From Chondromyces crocatus (GTDB taxonomy: Bacteria > Myxococcota_A > Polyangia > Polyangiales > Polyangiaceae), in the NCBI RefSeq assembly GCF_001189295.1, contig NZ_CP012159.1:2990001-3054000 (forward strand): a DNA stretch of 64,000 nt, given 5' to 3'. Of the stretch, positions 26,232 to 34,635 are shown piece by piece; position 1 is the first letter of the stretch, and every line of letters starts with the position of its first letter. Both the position numbers and the translations under genes were made by a program. The notes under the pieces are model-generated. The model was not told the origin of the DNA and did not search any database. It saw only the letters and a program-made list of their open reading frames with translations.

Positions 26232-28223
26232 ATGACGTGGGCATCCGAAGCGGCGGCACTGGAGCGTCCAGACGCCTCGACCGACGATCCGCTGAGCGTT
26301 CCGGCGCTCCGCGTTCAGCGCCTCCAGCAGGTGGCCGCGGCCCTCTCCGCGGCGAGCGGCGCCGAGGACGTGGCCGCGATCCTCGTGCAGTCCGCCGTGG
26401 CCACGCTCGGCGCACGTGGCGGCGTGATCGGCGTGAAGAGCGACGACGGTCGAGCCATGACGCTCCTGGGCGCCCTGGGGCTCGAGCCCGAAGCCCGCGC
26501 GCGCTGGGCGGGAGGGCACCGCGAAGCGCCCTCGCCCCTGTCCCTGGTGGTCCGGACTGGCGAGCCAATCTGGGCCGAGTCGGTCGTGAAGGCACCCATC
26601 TGGGCGACGACCATGGCGACGCTGGAGGCCGAAGCGCTGGTCTGCGTGCCCCTGCGCGGGCAAGGCGGCGCCCTGGGGGCCCTCGGCCTGGTCTTCGACC
26701 GCCCACACCCTTTCAGCCCTGGCGAGCGCGCGTTCCTCCTCGCGCTGGAGCGCGCTGGCCGGCGGGAACTGGAGCAGGCGTGGACGCGCGAGGCCCGCGA
26801 AGCCCGCGGAGAGCACGGCGTCTGCGAACCGGGGAGCCGAGAGAGCCCCGCCAGCACAGCGACGCTGCCGCACCCCCTGGGCGACGACGCTGCGGCTCGT
26901 CTCCGGCGGCTCCAGCGCGTCATCGCCGTGCTCGCTGGCGTGCGCAGCCTCTCCGAAGTGGCGGGCTGGGTGGCGCGGGAAGCCCTGGAGAGCCTGGGCG
27001 CCCTGGCCACGGTGGCGCTGGTCGCGCCCGAAGGGGCAGGCGGCGCGGCCGGCGGCATGGGCACCGCAGGCATCCTGGGCGTCGCCGGCGAGGCGCCCGA
27101 AGTAGAGCGCGTGCGTGACGCGCTGCTCTCCCGCTACGCCCAGGAAGTCTTCGAGACCCGCGCCCCCCTGTGGCCCCGCTCGGAGCGTGGTGGCCACAGC
27201 GACCCGCAGCGCGCCGCCGCGCGAGGCCGTCCCAGAGGTCGAGCGCCATCGAGCCGAGCGCCGTCGAGCCGAGCGCCATCGAGCCGAGCGCCGTCGAGCC
27301 GTCGCGCCCGCCTGGAGCACCTCGCCTGCGTTCCCTGGCTGGTCGACGGGCAGCCCGTCGGCGCGCTGGGCATCTGGCTCGCGCATCCCGGCGTGATCGG
27401 CGACGACGAGCAGGTCTTCGTGAACGCGCTGGTCGGGCTGGGCGCGAGCGCCGTGGCGCGCTTGCGCCTCGAGGAAGCGGCCCAGGAGGCCAGGGCCCGC
27501 GTGGAAGCCGTGGAGCGCGAGGCCGCCATGGCGAGCCACATGCGCGACCAGCTCCTCCGCATGGTCTCTCACGAACTGCGTTCCCCCCTCACCGTGATCC
27601 TCGGCTGGTCACAGATGCTCGAGGCCGGCGTCGTGCGCCAGGAGCTGGTGCCCCGCGCCATCGAGATGATCGACCGCAATGCCCGCGAACAGGCCCGCCT
27701 CGTCGACGAGCTGGTGGACGTCTCGCGCGCCATGAGCGGCAGGCTGACCCTGGAGCGCGCCCCGCTGGCCCTCGACGCCGTCGTCTCGCGCGCATGCGCC
27801 GAGCTCACGGTCGAAGCGCGCGCCCGGAACGTCGCCCTCTCCGTGACCCTGCCCCCGTCCGCACCCGCCATGATCCTCGCGGACACGCACCGGGCGGAGC
27901 AGATCATCGGCCACCTCCTCGAGCATGCACTGAAATGCACCCCCTCGGGCGGAGCCATCCGCGTCCAGCTCGCCGTGGTCGATCAGCAGGTGTCGCTCGA
28001 CGTGAGCGACACCGGCCATGGAATCGAGCCCGACCAGCTCCCCTATGTCTTCGACCCATTCCATCCCGCAGCGCGACACGACGCACGGCGGCAAGGTGGA
28101 CTGGGACTGGGGCTCGCCGTCGTGCGTCATTTGGTGGAAGCTCACGAGGGCTCGATCCACGTCGAAAGCCCCGGGATCGGACGTGGCACCACCTTCCGGG
28201 TAGAGTTTCCACGGATCGTTTGA
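26232..28223 (+). CDS. GAF-domain hybrid-less sensor histidine kinase with altered N-box
   Basis: A 663-residue cytosolic kinase. Two GAF-like regions lie at about 20-180 (AAILVQSAVATLGARGGVIG) and 225-420, the second interrupted by an Arg/Pro/Ser repeat. The HisKA domain starts at about 437, with the phospho-acceptor His447 in MVSHELRSPLTV. The ATPase domain has good G1 (DVSDTGHGIEPDQ) and G2 (GGLGLGLAVV) boxes. In the N-box, however, the usual NLLxNA reads HLLEHA: both Asn are His (561 and 565), including the Mg-binding one. It may be weakly active or act as a partner in a heterodimer. There is no receiver domain and no response regulator gene adjacent. Confidence 0.87.
   Translation: MTWASEAAALERPDASTDDPLSVPALRVQRLQQVAAALSAASGAEDVAAILVQSAVATLGARGGVIGVKSDDGRAMTLLGALGLEPEARARWAGGHREAPSPLSLVVRTGEPIWAESVVKAPIWATTMATLEAEALVCVPLRGQGGALGALGLVFDRPHPFSPGERAFLLALERAGRRELEQAWTREAREARGEHGVCEPGSRESPASTATLPHPLGDDAAARLRRLQRVIAVLAGVRSLSEVAGWVAREALESLGALATVALVAPEGAGGAAGGMGTAGILGVAGEAPEVERVRDALLSRYAQEVFETRAPLWPRSERGGHSDPQRAAARGRPRGRAPSSRAPSSRAPSSRAPSSRRARLEHLACVPWLVDGQPVGALGIWLAHPGVIGDDEQVFVNALVGLGASAVARLRLEEAAQEARARVEAVEREAAMASHMRDQLLRMVSHELRSPLTVILGWSQMLEAGVVRQELVPRAIEMIDRNAREQARLVDELVDVSRAMSGRLTLERAPLALDAVVSRACAELTVEARARNVALSVTLPPSAPAMILADTHRAEQIIGHLLEHALKCTPSGGAIRVQLAVVDQQVSLDVSDTGHGIEPDQLPYVFDPFHPAARHDARRQGGLGLGLAVVRHLVEAHEGSIHVESPGIGRGTTFRVEFPRIV
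27240..27299 (+). repeat. Four 15-base repeats inside the histidine kinase gene
   Basis: The unit CGAGCGCC[A/G]TCGAGC occurs four times in frame and encodes RAPSS each time, forming an Arg/Pro/Ser linker in the second GAF-like region. The alternating A/G makes a 30-base higher-order unit, so it grew by at least two duplications. Copy number could vary between strains. Confidence 0.8.
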
Positions 28224-29065
28224 CCCCCTCGTGACGTGGACACGCATGGAGCAGGGCTGACCCGAGCCGCGTCGAAGGCCGACCCGGTCGGGGTCGAGGG
28301 CACGCGCCTCAGGGGGGGCCGGACTTTGCTATGCTGCTCCATCTGATAACGTCGGCAGTGTTTTCAGGGTAAATCATCCATAGACGGCGCGCCCTGGGGG
28401 GGGCGCTCGGTGGTGGGGCCGGCGGGTACGTCGGCCTCTGTCGTTGGGAACGCCGTCCAGGTCTCCAGGAAGCTCCGCGCGATGGCCCGTCGCGTTCCTC
28501 GGTGCTCCTCGGGGCCCTGCGTATCTTCGCGTAGCTCGTCCGCTCGGAGGACGGGGCCGCCAGCTGCGCCGAACCAGCATCCATGGCCAATGCGTACGAA
28601 TTCAATCTGAGCGACTGGATCGTGCTGACAGAGACCGCGCCCATCCGAAGGGCGCCCCGATCGCGGGGCCGGCGGTCCTCGCTGCGCCGCCGGCGATTCG
28701 CCGAGTACCGCCCTGCAGCCTGCTGCCGTTGAGCGGGGCGCCAGGAACACCTCCTGAGCGTTTGCCCTACGTCGTCGTCCATTGTCGGTCGACGCGACGT
28801 GGGGTGATCCGCCCGACGCGACCAGGCGGATCGTCAGGTTTCCTCGGCGACCCGCCCACGCCTCCGCGCGCAACTTCCGAGCCAGGGCAGCGTCGCCCCT
28901 GACAATCTCGAGGCCTGCGGGTCATGAAACCTGCGAGCCCGTGACAGGAGGAACCTCGGGAAGTCGAAGCCACGGCTCCTTCCTCGGGTAACTGCCGAGC
29001 ATCGCAAAGGAAACGGCATTCCCGGAGGAGCTGAAGGCGGCCTCGGGGGAGGCAACGTCGCTACC
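28224..29065. other. About 0.84 kb with no supported gene
   Basis: Several frames stay open because of high GC, but none combines a start, ribosome site and the normal codon pattern. A minus-strand stretch at about 28380-28640 (readable as IEFVRIGHGCWFGAAGG and ARSFLETWTAFPTTEADVP) looks faintly protein-like and may be a remnant of a lost gene. Nothing more can be said. Confidence 0.4.
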
Positions 29066-29611
29066 GTGCCAGTGAACGGCGATCTCGTGACGTCGATCGG
29101 CGACCTCGTGACGTCGATCGGCGATCACGTGCCAGTGAACGGCAATCACGTGACGTCGATCGGCGACCTCGTGCCAGTGAACGGCAATCACGTGACGTCG
29201 ATCGGCGACCTCGTGCCAGTGAACGGCAATCACGTGACGTCGATCGGCAACCTCGTGCCAGTGAACGGCGATCACGTGCCAGTGAACGGCAATCACGTGA
29301 CGTCGATCGGCAACCTCGTGCCAGTGAACGGCGATCACGTGCCAGTGAACGGCAATCACGTGACGTCGATCGGCGATCACGTGCCAGTGAACGGCGACCT
29401 CGTGCCAGTGAACGGCGACCTCGTGCCAGTGAACGGCGATCACGTGCCAGTGAACGGCGATCACGTGACGTCGATCGGCAACCTCGTGCCAGTGAACGGC
29501 GATCACGTGACGTCGATCGGCAACCTCGTGCCAGTGAACGGCGATCACGTGCCAGTGAACGGCGATCACGTGACGTCGATCGGCAACCGCGTGGCAACGA
29601 ACGGCGACCGC
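29066..29611 (+). repeat. Array of 26 tandem 21-base repeats
   Basis: Two unit types alternate irregularly: 15 copies of GTGCCAGTGAACGGC plus a six-base tail, ten copies of GTGACGTCGATCGGC plus a tail, and one degenerate last copy. Tails are GATCAC, AATCAC, GACCTC, AACCTC or close variants. Units are otherwise identical, so expansion is recent. In the plus frame they encode heptads (VPVNGDH, VTSIGNL) with the G/C-ending codons of local genes, though there is no convincing start or ribosome site; a frame from GTG 29066 runs to 30025. Junctions create CACGTG, GACGTC and CGATCG palindromes throughout. There are no spacers, so it is not CRISPR. Confidence 0.9.
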
Positions 29612-30627
29612 CTGAAGTCCGACCTCCTTCTCCGTACGAGGAGTCCGCCTCTACGTCCTCGTCAAAGCGACGGCCTGGAGGCTAGGGGGCACGCGCATTC
29701 GCCACGCGCATCCGCAGACGGACTCGGACTGGATCTCGGATGCACGTGGACCACAGCTCGGCGAAGAAGCGTCAATGACGCGCGCGTCATTGAACGTGGC
29801 GATCAAAGTCGCAGACGCAGCAGCGGAGTGTCTCCAGTCCGACCAGGGATGCGGTTCGATCCGATTTCATGCATCTGGATCCGTGCGAGCGGGTCTGGAC
29901 GATCGAGGCCCACGCTCCGTCTCGTGCAGGAGGCACGCTGTACCATACGGTCGACGCCGTTGCCCTGGATGCTCTGTACGCACGAAGCGACCTCGATCCT
30001 CGTGGAAGACGCACTCCCTCGGTGAAGACCGCCATCCAGCGGATGGCATGAGACGGCGCAGAGCCCAGGAAGACGGAGAGGCGTTCTCCATTGCCAGGCG
30101 GCTCGGCATCAGCGCCTCTCGCAACCCGTGAATGTCATCCCCTTTGGGCACGAGCCGGGCGTCGCAGGGAAGACAGCCGTGTTCACCAGCTCTTCTGAAG
30201 CGCATCCCGGATGTATCACGCGGAGAAGGCGATTCGATCGTCGGTGGCGACCGCTCGGGAAGCCGTCGGCTCTCACGGAGAGGCGCCCCGGCGAAAAGAC
30301 TCAGGAATGGGAACGTCGGTTCGTAGTCCTCGTTACGTTTGAGCTGTGCGCTTCGTGCGTTGCCTCGTGCAGTCACAGCGGCTTGCCTGGCGCCATGGGG
30401 TCGGGAAGGCATTGCGGAGAAAGCATTTCGGGTATCAACTCCGCTACTTGGAGTGAGGAGCGATTCTGAATGCGTGCGGGGGCATCGAGCACGGCGACCT
30501 GGTGTCTGGAGGCAGCGGAACGCGATGCCTCGCGGGTCGGTCGTCGTCCCCATCGGTCGCAGCGTGCTCGCGCGATGGGTCGAAACAGGGAAGCCGTCGG
30601 AGGGGCCCGAGGCCCGAGGGGGACCGA
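29612..30627. other. About 1 kb with no supported gene, upstream of the nuclease operon
   Basis: The frame running out of the repeat array continues to 30025 but loses normal codon bias and has no recognisable domain. A 60-codon plus-strand frame at 29869-30051 (starting MHLDPCERVWTIEAHAPSRA) is the only other candidate and lacks a ribosome site. The region has mixed codon bias and looks like decayed or non-coding DNA. Its right end should hold the promoter of the operon starting at 30628. Confidence 0.4.
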
Positions 30628-31803
30628 ATGCCGAAGAAACAGAAGAGTGCTGCCGATCGCGTCGTCGCCCTCGCGGGAAACGCGCCGCGCCGACGAGCCA
30701 ACGTGCGCGAGCTGGCGAGGTATGCGGCGACCAGCAACTGCAACATGGCCGTGACGGGCTTCGCGGCTCGCGTGGACTTCGACCAGTTGCTCCAAGGTAC
30801 GGCGTTTGCGGCGCCCTTTGGCCAATCTCCCTTCGCCTTCCGTCGCGGAAACCGTTTCGAGGAACTGCTACGACGCGACGAACACGCGCCCATCCTCGCA
30901 CTCCTGAAGGAGAACCTGAGCTACGACACCACGAACGCGAAGGTCGCGAATCTGCGAGAAGGGCAAATTCGAGGCAAGGGCGGTCTGGCTCAGCGCGCCG
31001 CGGCGACGGGAGAACTCGTCAAACAGATCCTGGCGGGATCGAGAACCGCTCCGAATCTCATCGACGGTGCTGTGTTCGAGCGCGAGGTGGGCGGTGTGCT
31101 CGCGCATTTCGAAGCGGATGCGGTCGCCGCACGATTCGCGCAACCCATCCATGTCGGCGAGATCAAGTCATTTCCAACGATCGACGGCCAGGCCGACCCC
31201 GACAAGCTCGGCGCGGCCGTCGCGCAGGTGTCCGTTTACATCGTCTTGCTGCGCGCGCTCGTGGAACGCGTGGGCGGCAACCCGGAGATCGTGTCTGCGG
31301 AGGCGCTCCTCATCACCGCCAAGAACACGGGACTTCAGCCGACCCTGTGCGTGAAACCCGTGGGTCGCGAGGTCGATCGGGCCGCCCGGATTCTCGACCA
31401 GGCGCCCACCGTCGACGAGGTGGCAGCATCGATCCCGGAGAGCGCACCCAGCTTCTCGTCCGTGGCGGCTGGTGAGGAAGCTGCTCGGCTCGATGCACTG
31501 GCAAAGATCGCAGACGTCGTCGGCACCGACTATCGCCCAGGGTGCCTCGCCTCGTGCGGGCTCTCTCGCTTCTGTCGAGAGCGAGCTCACCACGATGGCA
31601 ACCCCAACCGGCTAGGGGGGCAGCTCGTGCGACTGTTGCCTGGCATCGCTTCCCTGGATCGCGCAGGAGAGCTCAGCCGCGGCGCGCCCCCTTCGTCGGA
31701 TGAGACGGCCGTTGCCGAGCAACTCGTACGCGCGGCTCGGCTTCGCGACCATCTCGGGCTGACTCGTCCTCTGCCCGTGACCACCAGAGGAGTTGGCCGA
31801 TGA
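30628..31803 (+). CDS. RecB/AddB-like PD-(D/E)xK nuclease with probable iron-sulfur cysteines
   Basis: A 391-residue protein starting MPKKQKSAADRVVALAGNAP. Nuclease residues are recognisable in order: Glu78 in GNRFEELL, Asp164 in FEADAV, Glu178 and Lys180 in VGEIKSF, then Gln200 and Tyr204 in the QxxxY motif (QVSVY). Four cysteines sit where AddB and Cas4 bind a 4Fe-4S cluster: Cys38 near the N-terminus and Cys306, 310 and 316 (CLASCGLSRFC) near the end. Such enzymes cut DNA ends processed by a helicase. It is the first gene of a three-gene operon and overlaps the next by ATGA. A role in defence or repair is inferred. The exact family is not recognised. Confidence 0.75.
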   Translation: MPKKQKSAADRVVALAGNAPRRRANVRELARYAATSNCNMAVTGFAARVDFDQLLQGTAFAAPFGQSPFAFRRGNRFEELLRRDEHAPILALLKENLSYDTTNAKVANLREGQIRGKGGLAQRAAATGELVKQILAGSRTAPNLIDGAVFEREVGGVLAHFEADAVAARFAQPIHVGEIKSFPTIDGQADPDKLGAAVAQVSVYIVLLRALVERVGGNPEIVSAEALLITAKNTGLQPTLCVKPVGREVDRAARILDQAPTVDEVAASIPESAPSFSSVAAGEEAARLDALAKIADVVGTDYRPGCLASCGLSRFCRERAHHDGNPNRLGGQLVRLLPGIASLDRAGELSRGAPPSSDETAVAEQLVRAARLRDHLGLTRPLPVTTRGVGR

Positions 31804-33233
31804 GCTACTTGCAAGCCCTGCTCGTGGCCGATGCAAGACGCCTTCGCCGTGCACAGCGGTCAGCAACCCACCGACACCGGCACCTCACCAAACGCCCACT
31901 CGGTCTGCTCCTGTGGCAACTCGGCGCCGAGCCCTTCACCGCCGCCGCGGTTGCATGGGGCTTCGGTCCGGATCAGCGGAAGATCGCGGTGCCTGGCGAA
32001 CCCCGTGATCGCGAACTCGCATTCCGGGCGCTCACGATCGTCGCACGTGATTTCAATGCGTGGTTCGAAGGGACCGGGCGTGACGAGCCACCGCAGATCG
32101 TCGTCGCAAATCGTGCAACGCTCGCGCTCCTCGCCCGACTGGGACGACGTCTGGCGTACCTGCCGACGACGGGGGCGGTGCCCGCGGATCCCGAACTCGT
32201 CCGGTTCGGACGCCACCTTCGGTTCCTCGCCGACCGCGCGCGTCATCCTGGCCAGCAGCTCGTCGTCGTGCTCACCGACCTGCTCGCTTCTCACTGGGTC
32301 ACGGAACTTTCGGCTCTGGAGATGCAGCAGCTCCCCGCTCTGGACGCTGCGATCGAGCCTCCGAGAGGGCAAAGCGCGCACGAGGCAGCACGGGAGGCGG
32401 AGCGAACCGAGATAGGCCCCGTCCCTGCCGCCGAGGAGGATGGAAAGGTCGACGACCTGCTGTCGGCCTTCAATGCGCAACGAGGAAGGAAGACGGAGGA
32501 GAAGGTCGTCGCCCCACTCCGCAAGCCCATCGAGTCTCACTACGGTCGACTGGTCGACCGCGGATGGCCCTTTCTCTGGCGCTGCCTCGAGCGCGAGAGA
32601 GGCTACCCCGAAGCCGCCCACGTCGGGCGGCGCTGGAAGGACGATCTGGGGGCACTCGATCGACACCTCGACTGGGTGGTCACGAAGGGGGGCCATCAGC
32701 GGACGCGACAGACGAACGCGCAGGCGGCGTGGACGCTACGAGCGGCGGAGGACGCCGTGAGGCTGCTCGAGGCCGAGGAGGCCATCGACGATCCTCTGCG
32801 GATGCTCCCGACGCTTCTTGCAAACCAGGGTCTCGTGGGCAAGGTGCGTCGCGTCGACCGTGAAAACTACGAGCAAGGACCGAAGCGGCAGGTCCGACGA
32901 CCCCTCGTCGAACTCGAGACGGCCGAGCGCTGCGTACTCCCCACGGAGAAGGAACTCTGGTGGACCCGTACGGCAGACAAGCGCGAATACGTCATCACCG
33001 AGGTACGGCATATCGCGAAGGAGAGTCGATCGATCGTGGTGCTGCAGCTCGAGACAAGTGCCGAGCAGGAGCTTCCAACCGTAGGCGAGACGGCGATTTT
33101 CTCCGTGCATCACCTGGGAAGCAGTCCGCCGCTCAAGATGCCCAAAAAAGCGCCGTGGACTCACCGAGAGCCCGAGCAGGAGGACGTGCTGCCCGCGCTC
33201 GACGGCGCGACGGACGAGGGGAGGTGGGAATGA
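31800..33233 (+). CDS. Unknown protein, middle gene of the nuclease-helicase operon
   Basis: A 477-residue cytosolic protein starting MSYLQALLVADARRLRRAQR. The first half is rich in Arg and helical (RRLAYLPTTGAVPADPELVR), with an acidic/Gln-rich link near 190-230. The last 120 residues look like a beta-barrel (REYVITEVRHIAKESRSIVV, then PTVGETAIFSVHH), similar in feel to the small barrel that precedes the ATPase core in UPF1-type SF1 helicases. The next gene encodes a helicase that starts directly at its Walker A region, so this protein may supply the missing N-terminal half in trans. It has ATGA overlaps on both sides. No known family recognised. Confidence 0.7.
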   Translation: MSYLQALLVADARRLRRAQRSATHRHRHLTKRPLGLLLWQLGAEPFTAAAVAWGFGPDQRKIAVPGEPRDRELAFRALTIVARDFNAWFEGTGRDEPPQIVVANRATLALLARLGRRLAYLPTTGAVPADPELVRFGRHLRFLADRARHPGQQLVVVLTDLLASHWVTELSALEMQQLPALDAAIEPPRGQSAHEAAREAERTEIGPVPAAEEDGKVDDLLSAFNAQRGRKTEEKVVAPLRKPIESHYGRLVDRGWPFLWRCLERERGYPEAAHVGRRWKDDLGALDRHLDWVVTKGGHQRTRQTNAQAAWTLRAAEDAVRLLEAEEAIDDPLRMLPTLLANQGLVGKVRRVDRENYEQGPKRQVRRPLVELETAERCVLPTEKELWWTRTADKREYVITEVRHIAKESRSIVVLQLETSAEQELPTVGETAIFSVHHLGSSPPLKMPKKAPWTHREPEQEDVLPALDGATDEGRWE

Positions 33234-34579
33234 CTACGTACAACGAGAGCGTGGTCGAGCAGGCGAAAGCCACGGTCGATGCTGCCATCGAGGCGGTGCT
33301 CACGGCGCCTCCGAACCGGGCTGTCGTGGGGGCCGCACCCGCGGGCGCGGGGAAGTCGTATGCCATCGGAACCGCCGTCCAGGCCGCGCGACGGGCGGGC
33401 CTTCGCGTCGCTGTCGCGACACCGACGAACGACCAGGCCTTCTCGCTCGTATCGGCACTCGCAGACCGCATGCCGAAGGAGAAGATAACGTTCATTCCAG
33501 CCAGCTCGGTCGAACTCCCGGTCGACTCACGACGGGGGAATGTGATCGAACGCAAGGCCCGTGATGCGAACTCGGACAAGATCCTCGTCGGTACACTCAA
33601 CAAACTCGGTGATGCACACGCACGTGAGGATCTCACGCCGGTCGACATCCTCCTGATCGACGAGGCGTACCAGGCGAACTCCGTGCATTACTACCTCGTT
33701 GGCGATCTCGCTCCCCGACATCTCCTGATGGGCGACAGTGGACAGCTCGCGCCTTTCACCACGGCGCCCGAGGCTGACCGGTGGCGTGGACTGCGCGAAG
33801 ATCCACTCATGACCGCCGTGGAGGTCGTACGACGGAATCACCCCTCGACGCCGGTGCACAGGCTCCCGATCACACGGCGTCTCGACCCGCGAGCCGTCCC
33901 GGTGGCAAGTGCATTCTACCCGGACCACCCCTTCGATGCGGCTGTGTTGCCCGGTGTGCGGCACCTGCGACTCCAGGCGGCCGCTGGTGGCAGGGCGAAT
34001 GCCGTCGAGGATGCCGCGCTCGAACGCGCCGCGACCGCCGGATGGGCCCACGTCGAATTGCCGAGCGGCGCGGTCATCACGGCGGATCCGGCGACGGCCT
34101 CGCTCCTGGTCCGACTCGCTGCCCGTCTCTTCCGTCGAACCCCCAAGGTCCAGTGTGAGAATGGGCAGAAGGCCCGTGATCTCCAGCCGTTCGACGTCGC
34201 AATCGTGGTGAGTCACAACGATCAGAAGGATCTGCTTCGGGCTGAGCTGTCGGCTGCCCGCCTCGAAGGGATTCGTGTCGACACGGCCAACAAGCTCCAG
34301 GGCCTCACGTTCGAGGTCATCCTCGCCTGGCATCCCCTGGCAGGTCTCATGGACGTCGACGAGTTCCACCTGGATCCAGGGCGTCTCTGCGTGATGCTCA
34401 CACGACACCGGCATGCGTGCATCGTGGTGGGTCGCGCTGCCGATCGCGAACTCGTGCAAGGCATTCCGCCAGCAACACCATCCTATGTGGGCTGGGACAT
34501 GAACCCTTCGCTCGATGGCTGGTATGTGCACGAGGCCGTGTTTCGTCGTCTCGAAGCGCATCGAATCAAGGCGAGTTAG
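33230..34579 (+). CDS. SF1 (UPF1/AAA_12-like) helicase, third gene of the operon
   Basis: A 449-residue ATPase starting MTTYNESVVEQAKATVDAAI. Motifs are visible in order: Walker A GAAPAGAGKS at 34-43, motif Ia VAVATPTN at 60-67, Walker B LLIDEAYQ at 141-148, motif III LLMGDSGQLAPF at 165-176, motif V TANKLQGLTFE at 352-362, and motif VI VMLTRHRHA at 388-396 with its Arg. The protein has almost no sequence before Walker A, unlike most relatives, which have several hundred residues there. It should unwind nucleic acid using ATP to feed the nuclease of the same operon; this is inferred from the pairing, as in AddAB. The ATG is fixed by the ATGA overlap. Confidence 0.83.
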   Translation: MTTYNESVVEQAKATVDAAIEAVLTAPPNRAVVGAAPAGAGKSYAIGTAVQAARRAGLRVAVATPTNDQAFSLVSALADRMPKEKITFIPASSVELPVDSRRGNVIERKARDANSDKILVGTLNKLGDAHAREDLTPVDILLIDEAYQANSVHYYLVGDLAPRHLLMGDSGQLAPFTTAPEADRWRGLREDPLMTAVEVVRRNHPSTPVHRLPITRRLDPRAVPVASAFYPDHPFDAAVLPGVRHLRLQAAAGGRANAVEDAALERAATAGWAHVELPSGAVITADPATASLLVRLAARLFRRTPKVQCENGQKARDLQPFDVAIVVSHNDQKDLLRAELSAARLEGIRVDTANKLQGLTFEVILAWHPLAGLMDVDEFHLDPGRLCVMLTRHRHACIVVGRAADRELVQGIPPATPSYVGWDMNPSLDGWYVHEAVFRRLEAHRIKAS

Positions 34580-34635
34580 CGCTCTGCGAAGGCGCAGGGA
34601 TCGCAGCTGTGCGGTGTCCTCTGCTCGTCAGAGGA

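Noticed and set aside
28922-29597. Minus-strand His/Arg-rich proteins across the repeat array
   Set aside because: The 21-base period keeps several frames open; the minus frames use poor codons and have no start or ribosome site.
29066-29611. CRISPR array
   Set aside because: Units abut directly with no variable spacers and encode an open heptad frame; no cas genes are nearby.
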